Source: Suillus spraguei (Eukaryota; Basidiomycota; Agaricomycetes; Boletales; Suillaceae). Taken from it: a stretch of DNA of 64,000 bases. Positions 1-10,700 of the stretch are shown in pieces; the first letter of the stretch is position 1; every line of letters starts with the position of its first letter. Both the position numbers and the translations under genes were made by a program. Below the pieces are notes generated by a model. The model was not told the origin of the DNA, ran no database searches, and saw only the letters and a program-made list of their open reading frames with translations. The stretch is from positions 228,369-292,368 of the forward strand of contig JABCPU010000039.1 of assembly GCA_016800925.1 (NCBI GenBank), read 5' to 3'.

Positions 1-1510
1 GACCGGGTAAGATGATGCGACCTTTGCCAAGATGCGGTCTACAAGTCTTCAATGTGTAAACAGAATGGAGTAACATTGCCACTCACAATTGCGTATGCTC
101 GTTAGAGTTGTTGTAGCGAAGATGCCTAACAGGCAATATCTCAAGCGTCCACCACGGGAACGTTAACGAGTTGGTAATCTTGGGTTCCGTCAAGTCTTCA
201 GATGTGAAAGCTACCTTTGGAGGATTGAGCCGAAGCCCCGCCTCGGAAGCTTCTTCACGCATCCATAATAAAGGCATATCTCGAAAAGTGAGCGCACTGT
301 CTGACTTCTCCCTTTTCCCACCACCGCTAGAACAAGTTGTCAAACATTAGCTTTCTGATGCAGGGGAAACATACACATCCGAATGACTACCAGCAAACCA
401 AACCTCCTTAACAGCATGTTCATCCTTGGGAGTTGACACCGATTTGGATTTAGATCGATCGCTCATGCCCCCATAGACATACTCGGGTAGGAACTTCACC
501 CTGCGCTCGTCTAGCGCAAGTGCATGACGGAAGTAGCAAATGTGATCGCATGTATCAGTGGATGGTAAAATCTTCTCCTTCCGGATACCAACAGACGAAA
601 CGGTGTCCCTATGTGGCATGTCATCATGCTGGGATCCTGGCACTCAGGGATAATACTTACCATACGCCGATGAAATGTATTACTACGCATTGTCTTGAGA
701 ACGTCGATTTGAATCCTGCCGCAAGTTCCTTGTCCTTATTCTCTCCACTGTTGATGGCGGAGTAAAGCTGGAAGGCACTGCTGGCGTCAGCTGGTCGGTC
801 AAGAACGATAATCAAATACACTCACTAGGGAATCTGTTCTATGTTGCCGGGTAATATGAGCCCCATCTTTCAAAAGAGGAATGAATAAGAAAGATCATTG
901 ATCATAGATTAAAGTTGGTAGGTACTTCGTGGATCATTCCTGCTAATACACGAACTTGATATGCACCTCTCGAAAATCCTGGCCTCGCATTTTAGTATAG
1001 TTTGCTATATAAAACGTCCAAGGAACTTACCAAACATGAAGATCTTATCACCAGGACGGTACTTGTCTGAGAGCCATCTGTAGGCGCCCATTATGGTTTG
1101 GCTGATGTTACTGCACTACCATCATCGCGAGCCGTGAAGGTAAAATATACGATACTTACAATGCAAAGGCCAGATCAAAGACACTCGAGATCTGCTTCAT
1201 CAAGTGTGCATGGTCCTTAGCATACGTTCCTACACCACTGTTGTAGTACGTTAATTGTGTGCGATCCTTGACCATCTCGCTATATAGTTCGACGATATTG
1301 GTGTTCTGAGTACGGATATTAATTTCAAGAGAATAAGAAGACATGCGCGTTGGACAACTTACTTTGTCACCATACTTGTTTGACGTTCCATCTGCAAACT
1401 TGAATGATCGTCATGGAACTGTAGCTGAAACACGCACCAATGCATATAACCAGATTTCTATCAGATTTCCTGTCCTTGGGACATTTACATGACCCGTCAA
1501 GGTCGCTCAT
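1..1510 (-). CDS. DUF2235 / Tle1-like alpha/beta-hydrolase protein (3' end off window)
   Basis: The conceptual splice product begins at the ATG at 1508-1510 with a short Cys-containing leader, then ICI-DGTSNKYGD, NTNIVELY, YYNSGVGTYA, a GFSRGAYQVR nucleophile elbow (about 970), GLILPGN, DTVSSVGI (about 630) and WFAGSHSDVGGG (347-400, split by an intron). This run of motifs is diagnostic of DUF2235, the family of the Tle1-like phospholipase catalytic domain. The Ser of GFSRG and the Asp/His of GSHSDVGGG would be the catalytic residues. At least six short introns are needed, for example one of about 45 bp inside SHSD/VGGG. The last exon in the window (38-1) reads PHLGKGRIILPG and is still open, so the C-terminus is outside. 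Fungal members are usually uncharacterised intracellular proteins. Family assignment is firm; substrate is unknown. Confidence 0.85.
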
Positions 1511-2028
1511 AATCTTGAAGAGAAATCGTTAGCGACTCCCTAATCTGTAGCTGTAATTAGGGTCTGCCCCAGCAGTAAATGGAATACGTGAGATACTCGA
1601 TGGGTTCCCTTGCATCAATAAGGTTTTATATTGTTCTGAACAGATTATGATATGCCCACGAGGTACAACCATACGACAACCTGCGCATGAACTGCGTGTG
1701 GCCCCCGTGGCGACACTACACCTGACCCCCTGAAGAAGCGCGACGCTAGATCTATGAAAACGCGGTATAATAGTTCGCTATTTTGCACACACGTGTTGCA
1801 AACCTCATGATTGAAGCATCTGGTACACAGCAAGCATATACGACATCCTTGGCGTCAGATGCCAACGTTGGGCGTCTTGTTCTTATGAACGCAGAAAGTA
1901 AGGGATCGAAATGATGAATGATGAGGCTGCATTGCGAGGACACCAAAAATCTGGGGTGTGGATGAAATTGTTCAATGCGAAATCACAGGTTGAGTACAAA
2001 GCTTACGTTTAAAAAATATATTAGCATC
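1511..2028. other. Gap without a supportable gene
   Basis: This stretch lies upstream of the DUF2235 gene. A 64-codon minus-strand reading frame (1752-1946) and a shorter one (1645-1833) are present, but neither has recognisable motifs and I could not connect them by clean splice sites. It probably holds the promoter of the DUF2235 gene and 3' sequence of the coding remnant upstream. Confidence 0.4.
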
Positions 2029-2658
2029 CTAAAACGCTCGTAGGGTATCGAAGATCAACCGATCTTTGTCCTCAACCCATGCTGGTGCAAGGCTTGCAAG
2101 CCTCATGGTAGAAGAATCATCATAAAATGTAAACGCAGCCGAAGGCGCCACCGTTACGTCGTTAATAAGTGTGGGAACATTTCGTAAAGCGCTTGCCAGA
2201 ATCATTGAATGTCCAAAAGCGTAACGTAGCAAGGCATTATACTCTGCAACGTTGGCTTGGTCTGGACAATTATAAAGCGTGATAGTGAAGTCAATAAGAA
2301 ATCACATCAGGAAGCCTCGCATTTTGAATAACCAGCCGATGACGAGTTTGACCCTGAACAAACTCTGTTATAGCACAGTTGCCTACAGACTCTATTTTGG
2401 AGTTCCACAACACATGCACGCTGCATTCGCGAAAGAGGGAGACGAGATCAGGAATTGATGAGACATTGCGAAGCATAGAAGCGTACCACTATGAGCACGC
2501 CTGAAGTCGAACTGTCGATATAATTTTGTCATCAGCATGTCATCCTCGATCGTAGGCTTTCTGAGAAAATATGAGCAACACATGTGTCTCCCCCTGGTGT
2601 TATCGTCGCCACTTCTGCACCGCAGTAAACTGATCCAATTGGTTAAATTCTCTTGCAT
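2029..2658 (-). CDS. Unrecognised gene or gene remnant
   Basis: Three minus-strand segments look like exons: 2658-2480 (starting MQENLTNWISLL), 2476-2300 (containing SIPDLVSLFRECSVHVLW and QTRHRLVIQNARLPD) and 2232-2029 (containing YNALLRYAFGHSM, ending DTLRAF-stop). Residue composition is protein-like. Possible introns lie at about 2476-2490 and 2250-2300, but the obvious GT-AG pair for the second does not keep the frame, so this may be a decayed gene. I do not recognise the family and assign no function. Confidence 0.3.
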
Positions 2659-3191
2659 GCGCTAACATTCGGCTGAGCGCGAATTTCGAAATGAATGTCC
2701 TCGCCGGGCGCTGCTATAAATAATTATACCTTGCTGCTCGTTTGTCACATTTTTGTCACCAACTCAGTTTACATTTGCATACATAAAGTATGAATAACTA
2801 TATTTGAAATTGAATCATTTTATAGTTCCCACGCCCACAATATCATGGGGTGCCACTGCATCTCCAGTATACGAGGTTAGACAAAGTCTCAGTGAGTGTG
2901 AAGAACAACGCTATATATTATAGCTACCTAGACAAAGTCTAGACCACAAGTCAGCAAGAATTGAGTACGAGTAACGGTCGTATACGTACCTCAGCGAGTG
3001 TGAAGAACAACGCTGAGGTAGGACTTCGTACAGGCAAACATTAAGTACCAAGTGTCAAGGAAACTGTGTGACGGAGGAAGCCACCAGTGTTAGTGATACT
3101 GGTGGTGACTACACGTGGTGTCGAAGGTGCAAGAAGCGATGAGATATGTAAATAAAGAAGAGATGTCCTGGAGGTTAATCATCCGGGACAA
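2659..3191. repeat. Gene-free stretch with a duplicated ~20-bp motif upstream of copia remnant
   Basis: The motif GAGTGTGAAGAACAACGCT occurs at about 2893-2911 and again at about 2996-3014, each time flanked by short palindromes such as AGACAAAGTCT (about 2880 and 2931). Immediately downstream is a decayed copia RNase H segment in the same orientation, so this is probably non-coding or strongly mutated sequence of the same retroelement. No gene is visible in it. Confidence 0.45.
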
Positions 3192-3430
3192 GTGATAGCT
3201 GTACGTATCGGATTAATCGTCCAACATCTAGAACTACATGGGTTCAGTGATTCTGACTGGGCCAGATGCCCAGAAGACCGGATCTCAATCCCCGGCTACG
3301 TCTGGTTCTTCAATAGCGGCCCTGTCTCCCACTCGTCCAAAAAGCAACTCATGCTCTTTCTTCTACCGAAGCTGAGTACATGGCCCCAATGGACACGAGA
3401 AAAAGTAAAAGAAACGGTGAAAATCGACAA
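3192..3430 (+). pseudogene. Ty1/copia retrotransposon RNase H fragment, frameshifted
   Basis: The frame from about 3235 reads HGFSDSDWARCPEDR, then GYVWFFNSGPVSHSSKKQ, which is the conserved stretch of Ty1/copia integrated RNase H (family form: GYSDADWAGD...GYVFFLGGGPISWSSKKQ). The expected continuation, SSTEAEYMA, is present at about 3359-3385 but in the next frame, so one base has been lost or gained between KKQ and SSTEAEY. No reverse transcriptase, integrase or LTR is seen beside it. It is a dead fragment. Confidence 0.85.
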
Positions 3431-3736
3431 TAGTATGGATATCTATCAATATACATTGGGGCCATGGATCATTGGATTGTATCGACTCGTTTAGAAGTCT
3501 GTATAAAAAACCGGAGGTGTGTATAGTTATCATACGCAGAATGAGCCATCACAAGACAGCAGAAGGGTGCACAGTACCAAAACGGAAATTCGCTTCCCAG
3601 CATAACCCGGCTGCTCCCAGCACAATCAGACCTTACTGGGAGTCACCGGTCACTCAAGCTCTGATAATAAAGATGCGATTTATGGTGTACACAACCGCCA
3701 ACGGATGTATCCTTCAGCCAGTTGCGCAATTCCATA

Positions 3737-5228
3737 TTAGTTGGTATCATCATCAGTGAACAGAGTTGTCGCAAAACCGACGAGGGATTTGCTGCTATCC
3801 AACACAGTGTAGAAGCGCTGGAGGAATACGTAGCCATTCGTAAAGTCATGCCCTGAGCCAGTGGGTCTGCCAATGCTTTTAACCACGAGATATATAGCAC
3901 CTTCGGCACCATCAATCTGGTCGTTGAGAGAACGAGGCCAGATTTGCGCGTTAGGGGTAAGACTGTAAATTTCCTGTGCAAAATGGTGAACAAGGGGTGT
4001 GAGGGCGGACAGAATTGACGTACCTCGCCAATGTGGAAGTTCAAGGGTTGTAAAGCATCGTACTTGTCAGGGGTGATAGTGAGAAATTTATTCCCCGGAT
4101 CCAAATCAGCGCCGGTTGCAGCCTGGTATTTCTCATAGGCATCTATGGAACGCTGATTAGACCATTATTACTTGCTCACTCTAAATACACACCTGAGGCA
4201 ATCGAAATAAGTGTGGAGCCACAATCGACGATACCAGTGGTGGATTCTAAGATATCCATGGTGCCGTAGGTGATCCTCTGCTTGATACCCCAGTACCTCG
4301 CTGAGGGGCCGGTGGTGGTGACAGGACTGAAACAAAACAATTACTACAGTCTGGGTTGATCAGGGTCTGAGGTAGCCTACGTGTATGCAATGTTGCCAGT
4401 GTACATGTCATGGTCAATTTCACCAAAGCTGAGCTCTCCGTAGTCCTCTTCATCCTTAGAGGAGGGCTGAAAAAAGATACCAACAAGGTGCTGAGAAATT
4501 TTTCCTCGGTTATACAGTAAGTCGGTGACAGTCTGAATCGCTTCTTCCGGTGAATTTTGTAGCTTGCCGAGTGTCATGCTTGTAGGCCCGATGCCAAGGA
4601 TACCATCAGCCTCAATGATGCCCCGCGAAGTAGAAGGGACACCGATTGGCATCCTGGTCATGGTGAGCCCACCACCGAAAGTGACGGTATCAGTCCATAG
4701 CATTCCTATAGATGATCGTAGGTATTGGTATTTTCAACTTATGATATTGTTGTATGTCATACCAGCGAGAAAGGCAGAACCCTGACCGTAGCTTTGCTCC
4801 AGAGGTTGTTTTGTGTTGAAGCTGGATTTGGTTGGCGCGTACCGACGGTCGGCGCCAACCCATGTGATCGCGCTACCGCTGTCGACAACCAATTTGTCTT
4901 AAATAAAACATTAGCAGCTGCATGTTCTCTCAGTGTTGAACTTACAGCTTGTGGGGGGATCCCCAATGCCAACCGATACAATGTAGCTATAATAATCGTT
5001 TTCCAAAATAACATGAGCACGTTTGCCATTCGTGCTGTAGTCCCTAAAGGCCGCCAAGCGAGCTTCATCTTGCTGCATAAGGTTAGTACCGTTGGAGAAT
5101 TTTAGTCTCCTGGTCATGGGGAGGGTGATGCGGGAATTGCGAACTTCAACGGGCGATCCTGTGATCGACAAAGCCAGGAATGCCAACAAGAATGCAACGG
5201 AGAACATGGCTGTAAACTGGAAAGTCAT
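3737..5228 (-). CDS. Secreted pepsin-like aspartic protease (polyporopepsin-like, family A1)
   Basis: The ATG at 5226-5228 starts a signal peptide (hydrophobic FSVAFLLAFLALSITG), followed by a propeptide and the mature N-terminus YIVSVGIGDPP. After splicing the first catalytic motif is LVVDSGSAITWVGA (about 4850-4890), then a flap-like YGQGSA, WTDTVTFGGG, DGILGIGP, YWGIKQ and the second catalytic motif GIVDCGSTL (about 4220), ending VGFATTLFTDDDTN-stop at 3737. Order and spacing match polyporopepsin of wood-decay fungi. Introns are short, e.g. 4690-4760, 4330-4380, 3975-4030. Odd points: the usual DTG triads are DSG and DCG, though both aspartates remain. A TATA-like AT run lies at 5245-5265. 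A broken second copy lies at 40-42.5 kb. Likely role is extracellular protein degradation. Confidence 0.88.
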
Positions 5229-6334
5229 ATCATACTCGGTGGTCCAACATTATAATATATATATGCTAGCGAGCGCGATGACAATGCTTGGGAACCTTAG
5301 CCACGTCAGTCCAAAGTGATGACGAGATAGTTGCAATCCGAGTCGTCATGAGTGCAAGGAGTCAACTTCCCGATAAAATGTGGCAAGACATATGATTATC
5401 AGGCGTGGTCGATTCAGCAAGCTATTGAGGAAATTTCCGTGTAACAGCGTGATGCGGTCACCTTAATTACTGTATTGACTCTCAGCAAAGCAGCGATTGC
5501 AACAGATTTACATATCTGATACGTATCATGACCGTAGCAAGTGAACAGTATCATAAGAAGACAGTTTTCCTGCTGTCTCACTAGATAGCATCTTGTACTG
5601 GTGTTGGGTTATCCGCAAGTCTCAGACTCTCAGACACGTCGTCGAAGTACGATTTAACAGGGAACCCATTAACAAATGCGTAGCGTATACGAGGTTTAAG
5701 CCACCATTTGGCTCTTTCAAGGTATGTTCAACATCTGAAAAGCTGATTGGGTCAAACTTTTACATTTCAAAAGAATACCATGAATGACACTTACCGGTGG
5801 CCACGAAGTTCAAGCATGATGTTCGATCAATAAGGGGCCCGGGTAGATTGCTGAAGCACCAATGCCATTGATTAATGTTTACTCCACTGCATCGTGATTT
5901 AATCCGCATGTCAAGCTCCCAGGGCCCTGACGATGGCGGAACCGCAAGTGAATTTCACCATATCTTATAACCCAAGAACGTAGTTCGTGGGTTTACGGAT
6001 TTTGCGCGGACGGGCGACGTGGGCGTGGTCTTAAGTTGCAGCCAAACAATGATGTAAGGCCACCAGTTATCATTGTTCGGCTGCAACATGAGGCTCATCC
6101 GCTTAACCGCAAAGCTGCTACCCTTATGGTACTGTAACCGAGTGGAGTCACCTATGTAGCTAGGCATTTGCAGTCCTCTGTATGTAATTCGATCATGTGC
6201 CGAATCACAGAGACATAACAGACTTCATGGGGTCCAATGGCAGTTCGTATATGAGGTGTCGGGGGTCCTAGCTGCTACGACATCATTGGAGAACTTGTGG
6301 TCCGTCACGACTGTGAAACGAGTTCTACCCTACC
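5229..6334. other. Intergenic, no gene recognised
   Basis: About 1.1 kb between two divergently transcribed genes. Small reading frames (e.g. 5593-5787 plus, 5955-6167 minus) lack motifs and convincing splice context. The left end must hold the promoter of the protease gene and the right end that of the EF-hand gene. Confidence 0.4.
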
Positions 6335-7622
6335 ATGAAAGTCTTGACAACACTCTCTATTCATATTCTCTTCGTGTTGCTCGTTTCAGCACACGGCGGC
6401 CATGAAGACTCAGAAGATAGCGCAAAACTTGCTAATGCAGGCTACGCCATTCGACATGTATGGGAGACCCACAAGTTGATTCTGACCGGTGCTGATCCTT
6501 CATTGTTGGTAGATGGCTGCAGAACACCATATGTGCGCAACTAAAATGGATTACAACGTTTTGTTCTAATGAGCTGATGCAGTGACTCCTTTGACATGGA
6601 GAGTTTCTTCCAGCTTCACGATCTGAACAGGTAATGAAACACAACCCAGGTGGAATACTGCTGACGTGTATTTTTTGCTTTAGGGACGGTGTATGGGACA
6701 GAGAAGAAATAGAAGCTATATACGGCGTCCATCATGTGTACTCACAGAAAAAGTCTAAGGTCTGTAGCCGAACCTTCTGTGGTTATCGTGTGCTAACGTT
6801 ATAATAGGACGAGATTGAACATCAGAAGAAGGCTGATCACGTTGCGGATACTGTACTCAAGCTCCTGGACAAGGATGGGGACAGCAAGGTCACGCCAGAG
6901 GAGTTTGCCGCTGTTGGGACAAGTGGCTTGCCGAGTTTTGACGATATAGGCGCAGAGGGACACCACTACGATGTAGAAAGCGGTAAGTATTAACTAACTT
7001 CGTGTCATAATTATTACTGAGCTCGCAACAAGAGTTTTTCTTACACCACGAAGGTCTGTTTAACGTACAATGCATGCTTTCACGATTTGTAGCTCAAAGG
7101 ATGCTCCAGAACAATATCACTCGACGCCTGAGACGCAAACCGACGAATCATACACTCACCACGAAGACCTTGAACATTTTGCACAGCACGAAGCTATTGA
7201 ACGTGAAGAAGCAGAGCGCGAGGCGAAATTTCAAGGGATCACAGTCGAGGAAGCCCTTCGCGCACACGAAGAGCCCCCTGCCCGTGCATCCCCCGCTGAG
7301 AGCGCGCCGAAGCCCAAAATTACTCGCGGAGTCCCGCCAGAAAGGCAGGATCCGGTGGTCAAGTACAAAGATATTGGCAAGGAGAGTAACAGCCAGTCAG
7401 AGTGGGGGACCGGCGAACAAGGCTACAAGCAACCTAATACCCCGGTGGAGAAAACGAGGTTAGTTTCACCTTTATTCTCGACACGTTCTTTCTAATCATT
7501 TATCCTGTGTTGCAGGAAGAACCTCCCATACAAGGTATGCTTCCTCAGCAGGTGCATGTGGAGTTAATAGCTTATAGGAACGTTTGCAGTATAAATTCCG
7601 ACGGAATTGGGGAGACTTCTAA
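6335..7622 (+). CDS. Secretory EF-hand protein, Ssp120 / nucleobindin-like
   Basis: The product starts with a signal peptide (MKVLTTLSIHILFVLLVSAHG). An MAAEHHM / FDMESFFQLHDLN segment follows, then EF-hand 1 DLNRDGVWDREE (6650-6700) and EF-hand 2 LDKDGDSKVTPEEF (6866-6905). The C-terminal half is acidic and basic with HHEEQYHSTPETQTDESY, HFAQHEAIEREEAEREAKFQG and a proline/alanine linker. This is the layout of yeast Ssp120 and related nucleobindin-like luminal Ca2+-binding proteins, thought to work with cargo receptors in the early secretory pathway. About six introns are needed; the last two exons read KNLPYK and YKFRRNWGDF-stop (stop 7620-7622). The short basic C-terminal exon fits the family. 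Start is chosen for the signal peptide. Confident for family, moderate for exact role. Confidence 0.85.
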
Positions 7623-7761
7623 CGAGATATCTGCTAATTTTTATACGCTGCTTTCTTTAGGAATTCATTCGCATCTATATATACCTATGTGCTTTGCGTA
7701 TAGAACAGCGAACAGAACCCATGTACATCCTAGAGAGACAACCAAAAAACGGACCATCCTC

Positions 7762-10700
7762 TCAACGGCCATCGAATATATCATCCAAAATTCCCTGCTC
7801 AACTGCCTCCCAATCGATGTTCCCGCTACTTGCATACACACTCTCGTAAGATGAGATGCTCACATGGGAGAAGAATGGAAAAAGGTCCCTAATGGAGTCA
7901 ATCTGACGGATTGACTTTAGTATGGGTTTCCGTAAAGCACGTTCGGAATGGGCAGGGAATGCAATGGAAGTTGATGCCGATGTTGGCAGTGATAGCCCAG
8001 TACCTTGTGGCTCCTGGTGCGAATTGAATAATGAATATTTATATAGTCAGAAGAAGGTGACATACTCGAGGCTCTGGAATGGGCAAATTGCCAACTACTT
8101 CAGCGAGGTGATCGAACATCGATTCTGGGGACCAATCGTCAGGGCGAAACACAGCATCCACGGTATCGGTGATGAATATCCACTGATGTCTGTAATCTGT
8201 TATTAGCCATACTAACACGGAGAAGAAGGAAGCAGTACATCTGGAACTCTTCTGTCTGAAGGGTAAGCAGTAAATCAAGGCATTTACTGGCTGAAAGGAT
8301 GAGCTGTAGATCTTCTGAGCCATCTGAAGGTATCGAATCCATTATTTGTTCAAATATTCGGTACTGCAATCCATGTCAGGTTTCGAATAAGATATGCAAT
8401 ATATTCATCTTACTAGTTCAGTTAGAATCACGGGCCAAAAGCTCGTCATGCTGTGCGCAGCCAGGCGGCACAACAACACTCGTATGCAAAGGTACACTTC
8501 ACATTGGACAATCGGAGATGGAACATTGCGTAGAATGTCGACCAATTTCTCCTGTATAGCCGGAAGCTGGGTTAAGAAATGATTTTTCTCTCCTGTGAAG
8601 AGGACCAATGCAAGCCGTCGCAAGTTCAACGATCGCAGAAGCATCTCATTCTCTCGGTTCGTGAAGATGTTGGCCGAGGGCGACGTAGCAACACGGCCTA
8701 AAGTAAATGGTCAGTAGTGGCAGATGAAATGTATTATGGACATTTACTAAGAAGGTCGGGGAAAGAAGTTTTATCACCATCAAATACTGCTTTGATGATA
8801 GGTTTCCACTTCGTAGCAACGCCGGAATTCGAGTTGAAGATGCGATGATCGTAAAGGACATCGATCACTGCCACTCGCCAAACCTTCATCGCAGGAGGGA
8901 TTTTGATCATCTCCCGAAAGATGTCGACCACAACCACATCAGCATCCAGAGGCCTGTCACTGGGTTGAGAGAGTTTGACATCCATCGATAAGAGTAAGGC
9001 TCACCTGGCCTTCATTTTGATACCCGGGCTCACGATGTAATACACAATATTGCTACAAGCACTTGCCACCTTGTCGTTGTCCATCAAAAACCGACGCAAC
9101 TCTGGAACAGCTGTTGATGCTATGAATGCGGTGATCTAATAGACAATCTCAACTGACAAGATCTCTCGCAGTCAACAAACAACTCACCTGGGAGGGTAAC
9201 TCTGCTTCCCAAGTCGGCTTGGCATTGTCCGAAAGCGTCACCGTGCTGGAATCAGGTTTCTCGTCCAGCTTCACATCTGAGACTGAAGATTCGTCAGATG
9301 GCAGAGAGGGTAGTAACAGGTGTGAATAACTAACCACCACCACGAAGAGTAGGGGAAGATCGACCATTTGTGACCATCGACTCCTTCGTGGTACGTCTCA
9401 TCCAATTTGGTTGATCCGTCGATTTACCCACAAAAGTCACGCATGCATCAAGAAGCTTCCCAAACGTCTCCTACGAATGGATGTGAGCACACCTCAACTC
9501 TTAGAATAGCTTTAAAAGTAAGGGACCTGGAGATCTTTCCTGATGCGTTTGTCGTCTATGGCAGTGGTCTGAGTAACTTTGTCGCCTAAAATGCACAAGC
9601 ACCTAATAAACAGTGAGCAACGAATGATGATTTTGAGAAATACACACTTCAATGCCAAGAATACCTGGATCTTGAAATCCCGACTTGATGCTAGGTCCTT
9701 CGCGAGCAGCATAAATCGACCCCATACTTGAAGAGCCAGGGGCCCTTCAAGCCGTTGGAAATATTGCTCCAAGAAGTTGAATAGTGCGAGGTCGGATCTG
9801 TCAAGTAACATGTTCGGTAGGCCACTCATGCGCTGGGCTGATAGATAACTCACAGATTTGCATTTGCGGGTTTCCTACTGCGCTCCGAGATGTTGGAAAT
9901 ACGAACTGATATACTATCGCAGATCATGTGCACCGCACTTCGTGCATTAGCGATCAGGACATCAACCAAGCCGAAGATACCTGCCGCAGGCTGGTCAGAG
10001 CCCTTGGAGCGTAGCAATGCATCATGATCCCAGCATTCGATGATGGACTCTAACACTTCCGTTGGGTGAGCGCGGAATAGGTGCTCCAGAACTCTTCGAC
10101 AACGAGCATGTGTCCGATTATAAATCACAGACAGTGAATCCACCTCTGGCCGCAGGTTGGTGGTGTCATACCACACCATGTTGACCCATATTGCAAGCAA
10201 CACACGGATGCCATCATGGAGAGATTTGTACCCAGGTAAGTGTGACTGTACAACTGTCAGCTATGGTAGACTGGATACGAAACACCATCAAATTACTCGC
10301 CATCAGCTGATCTTCGACAGCGGCAGATGCGTTGTCCGTAGTGAAGACATTTGAGACATATCCTAAGATACCTCCCGACTCAGCTCCAGGTTTTTCCTGA
10401 AGTGGAGTGTCAACCTCTTGTGAATTGGCATCTGATTTTTGAGTCAAGCCAAGCACAAGTAACCGCTCGAGCGCATTGAGAAGCATGATGAACTCGGCGT
10501 CAGTTGCAACCCGAGGATACCTCTCGTTAGCAATTGGCTGATTTGCCTTTAATGCATCTGAGAGAAGCAAGTGTAGTTGTCGGCAAAGACAATCAGCAAT
10601 AGGAGAAATAACAGTCTGAAGAGCAGGTTGGAACTGGGGAACCGCCATCAGCACGAAATCTAACCAGTGCTGCATCACGGGACGATTCTGCGGAATCGAA

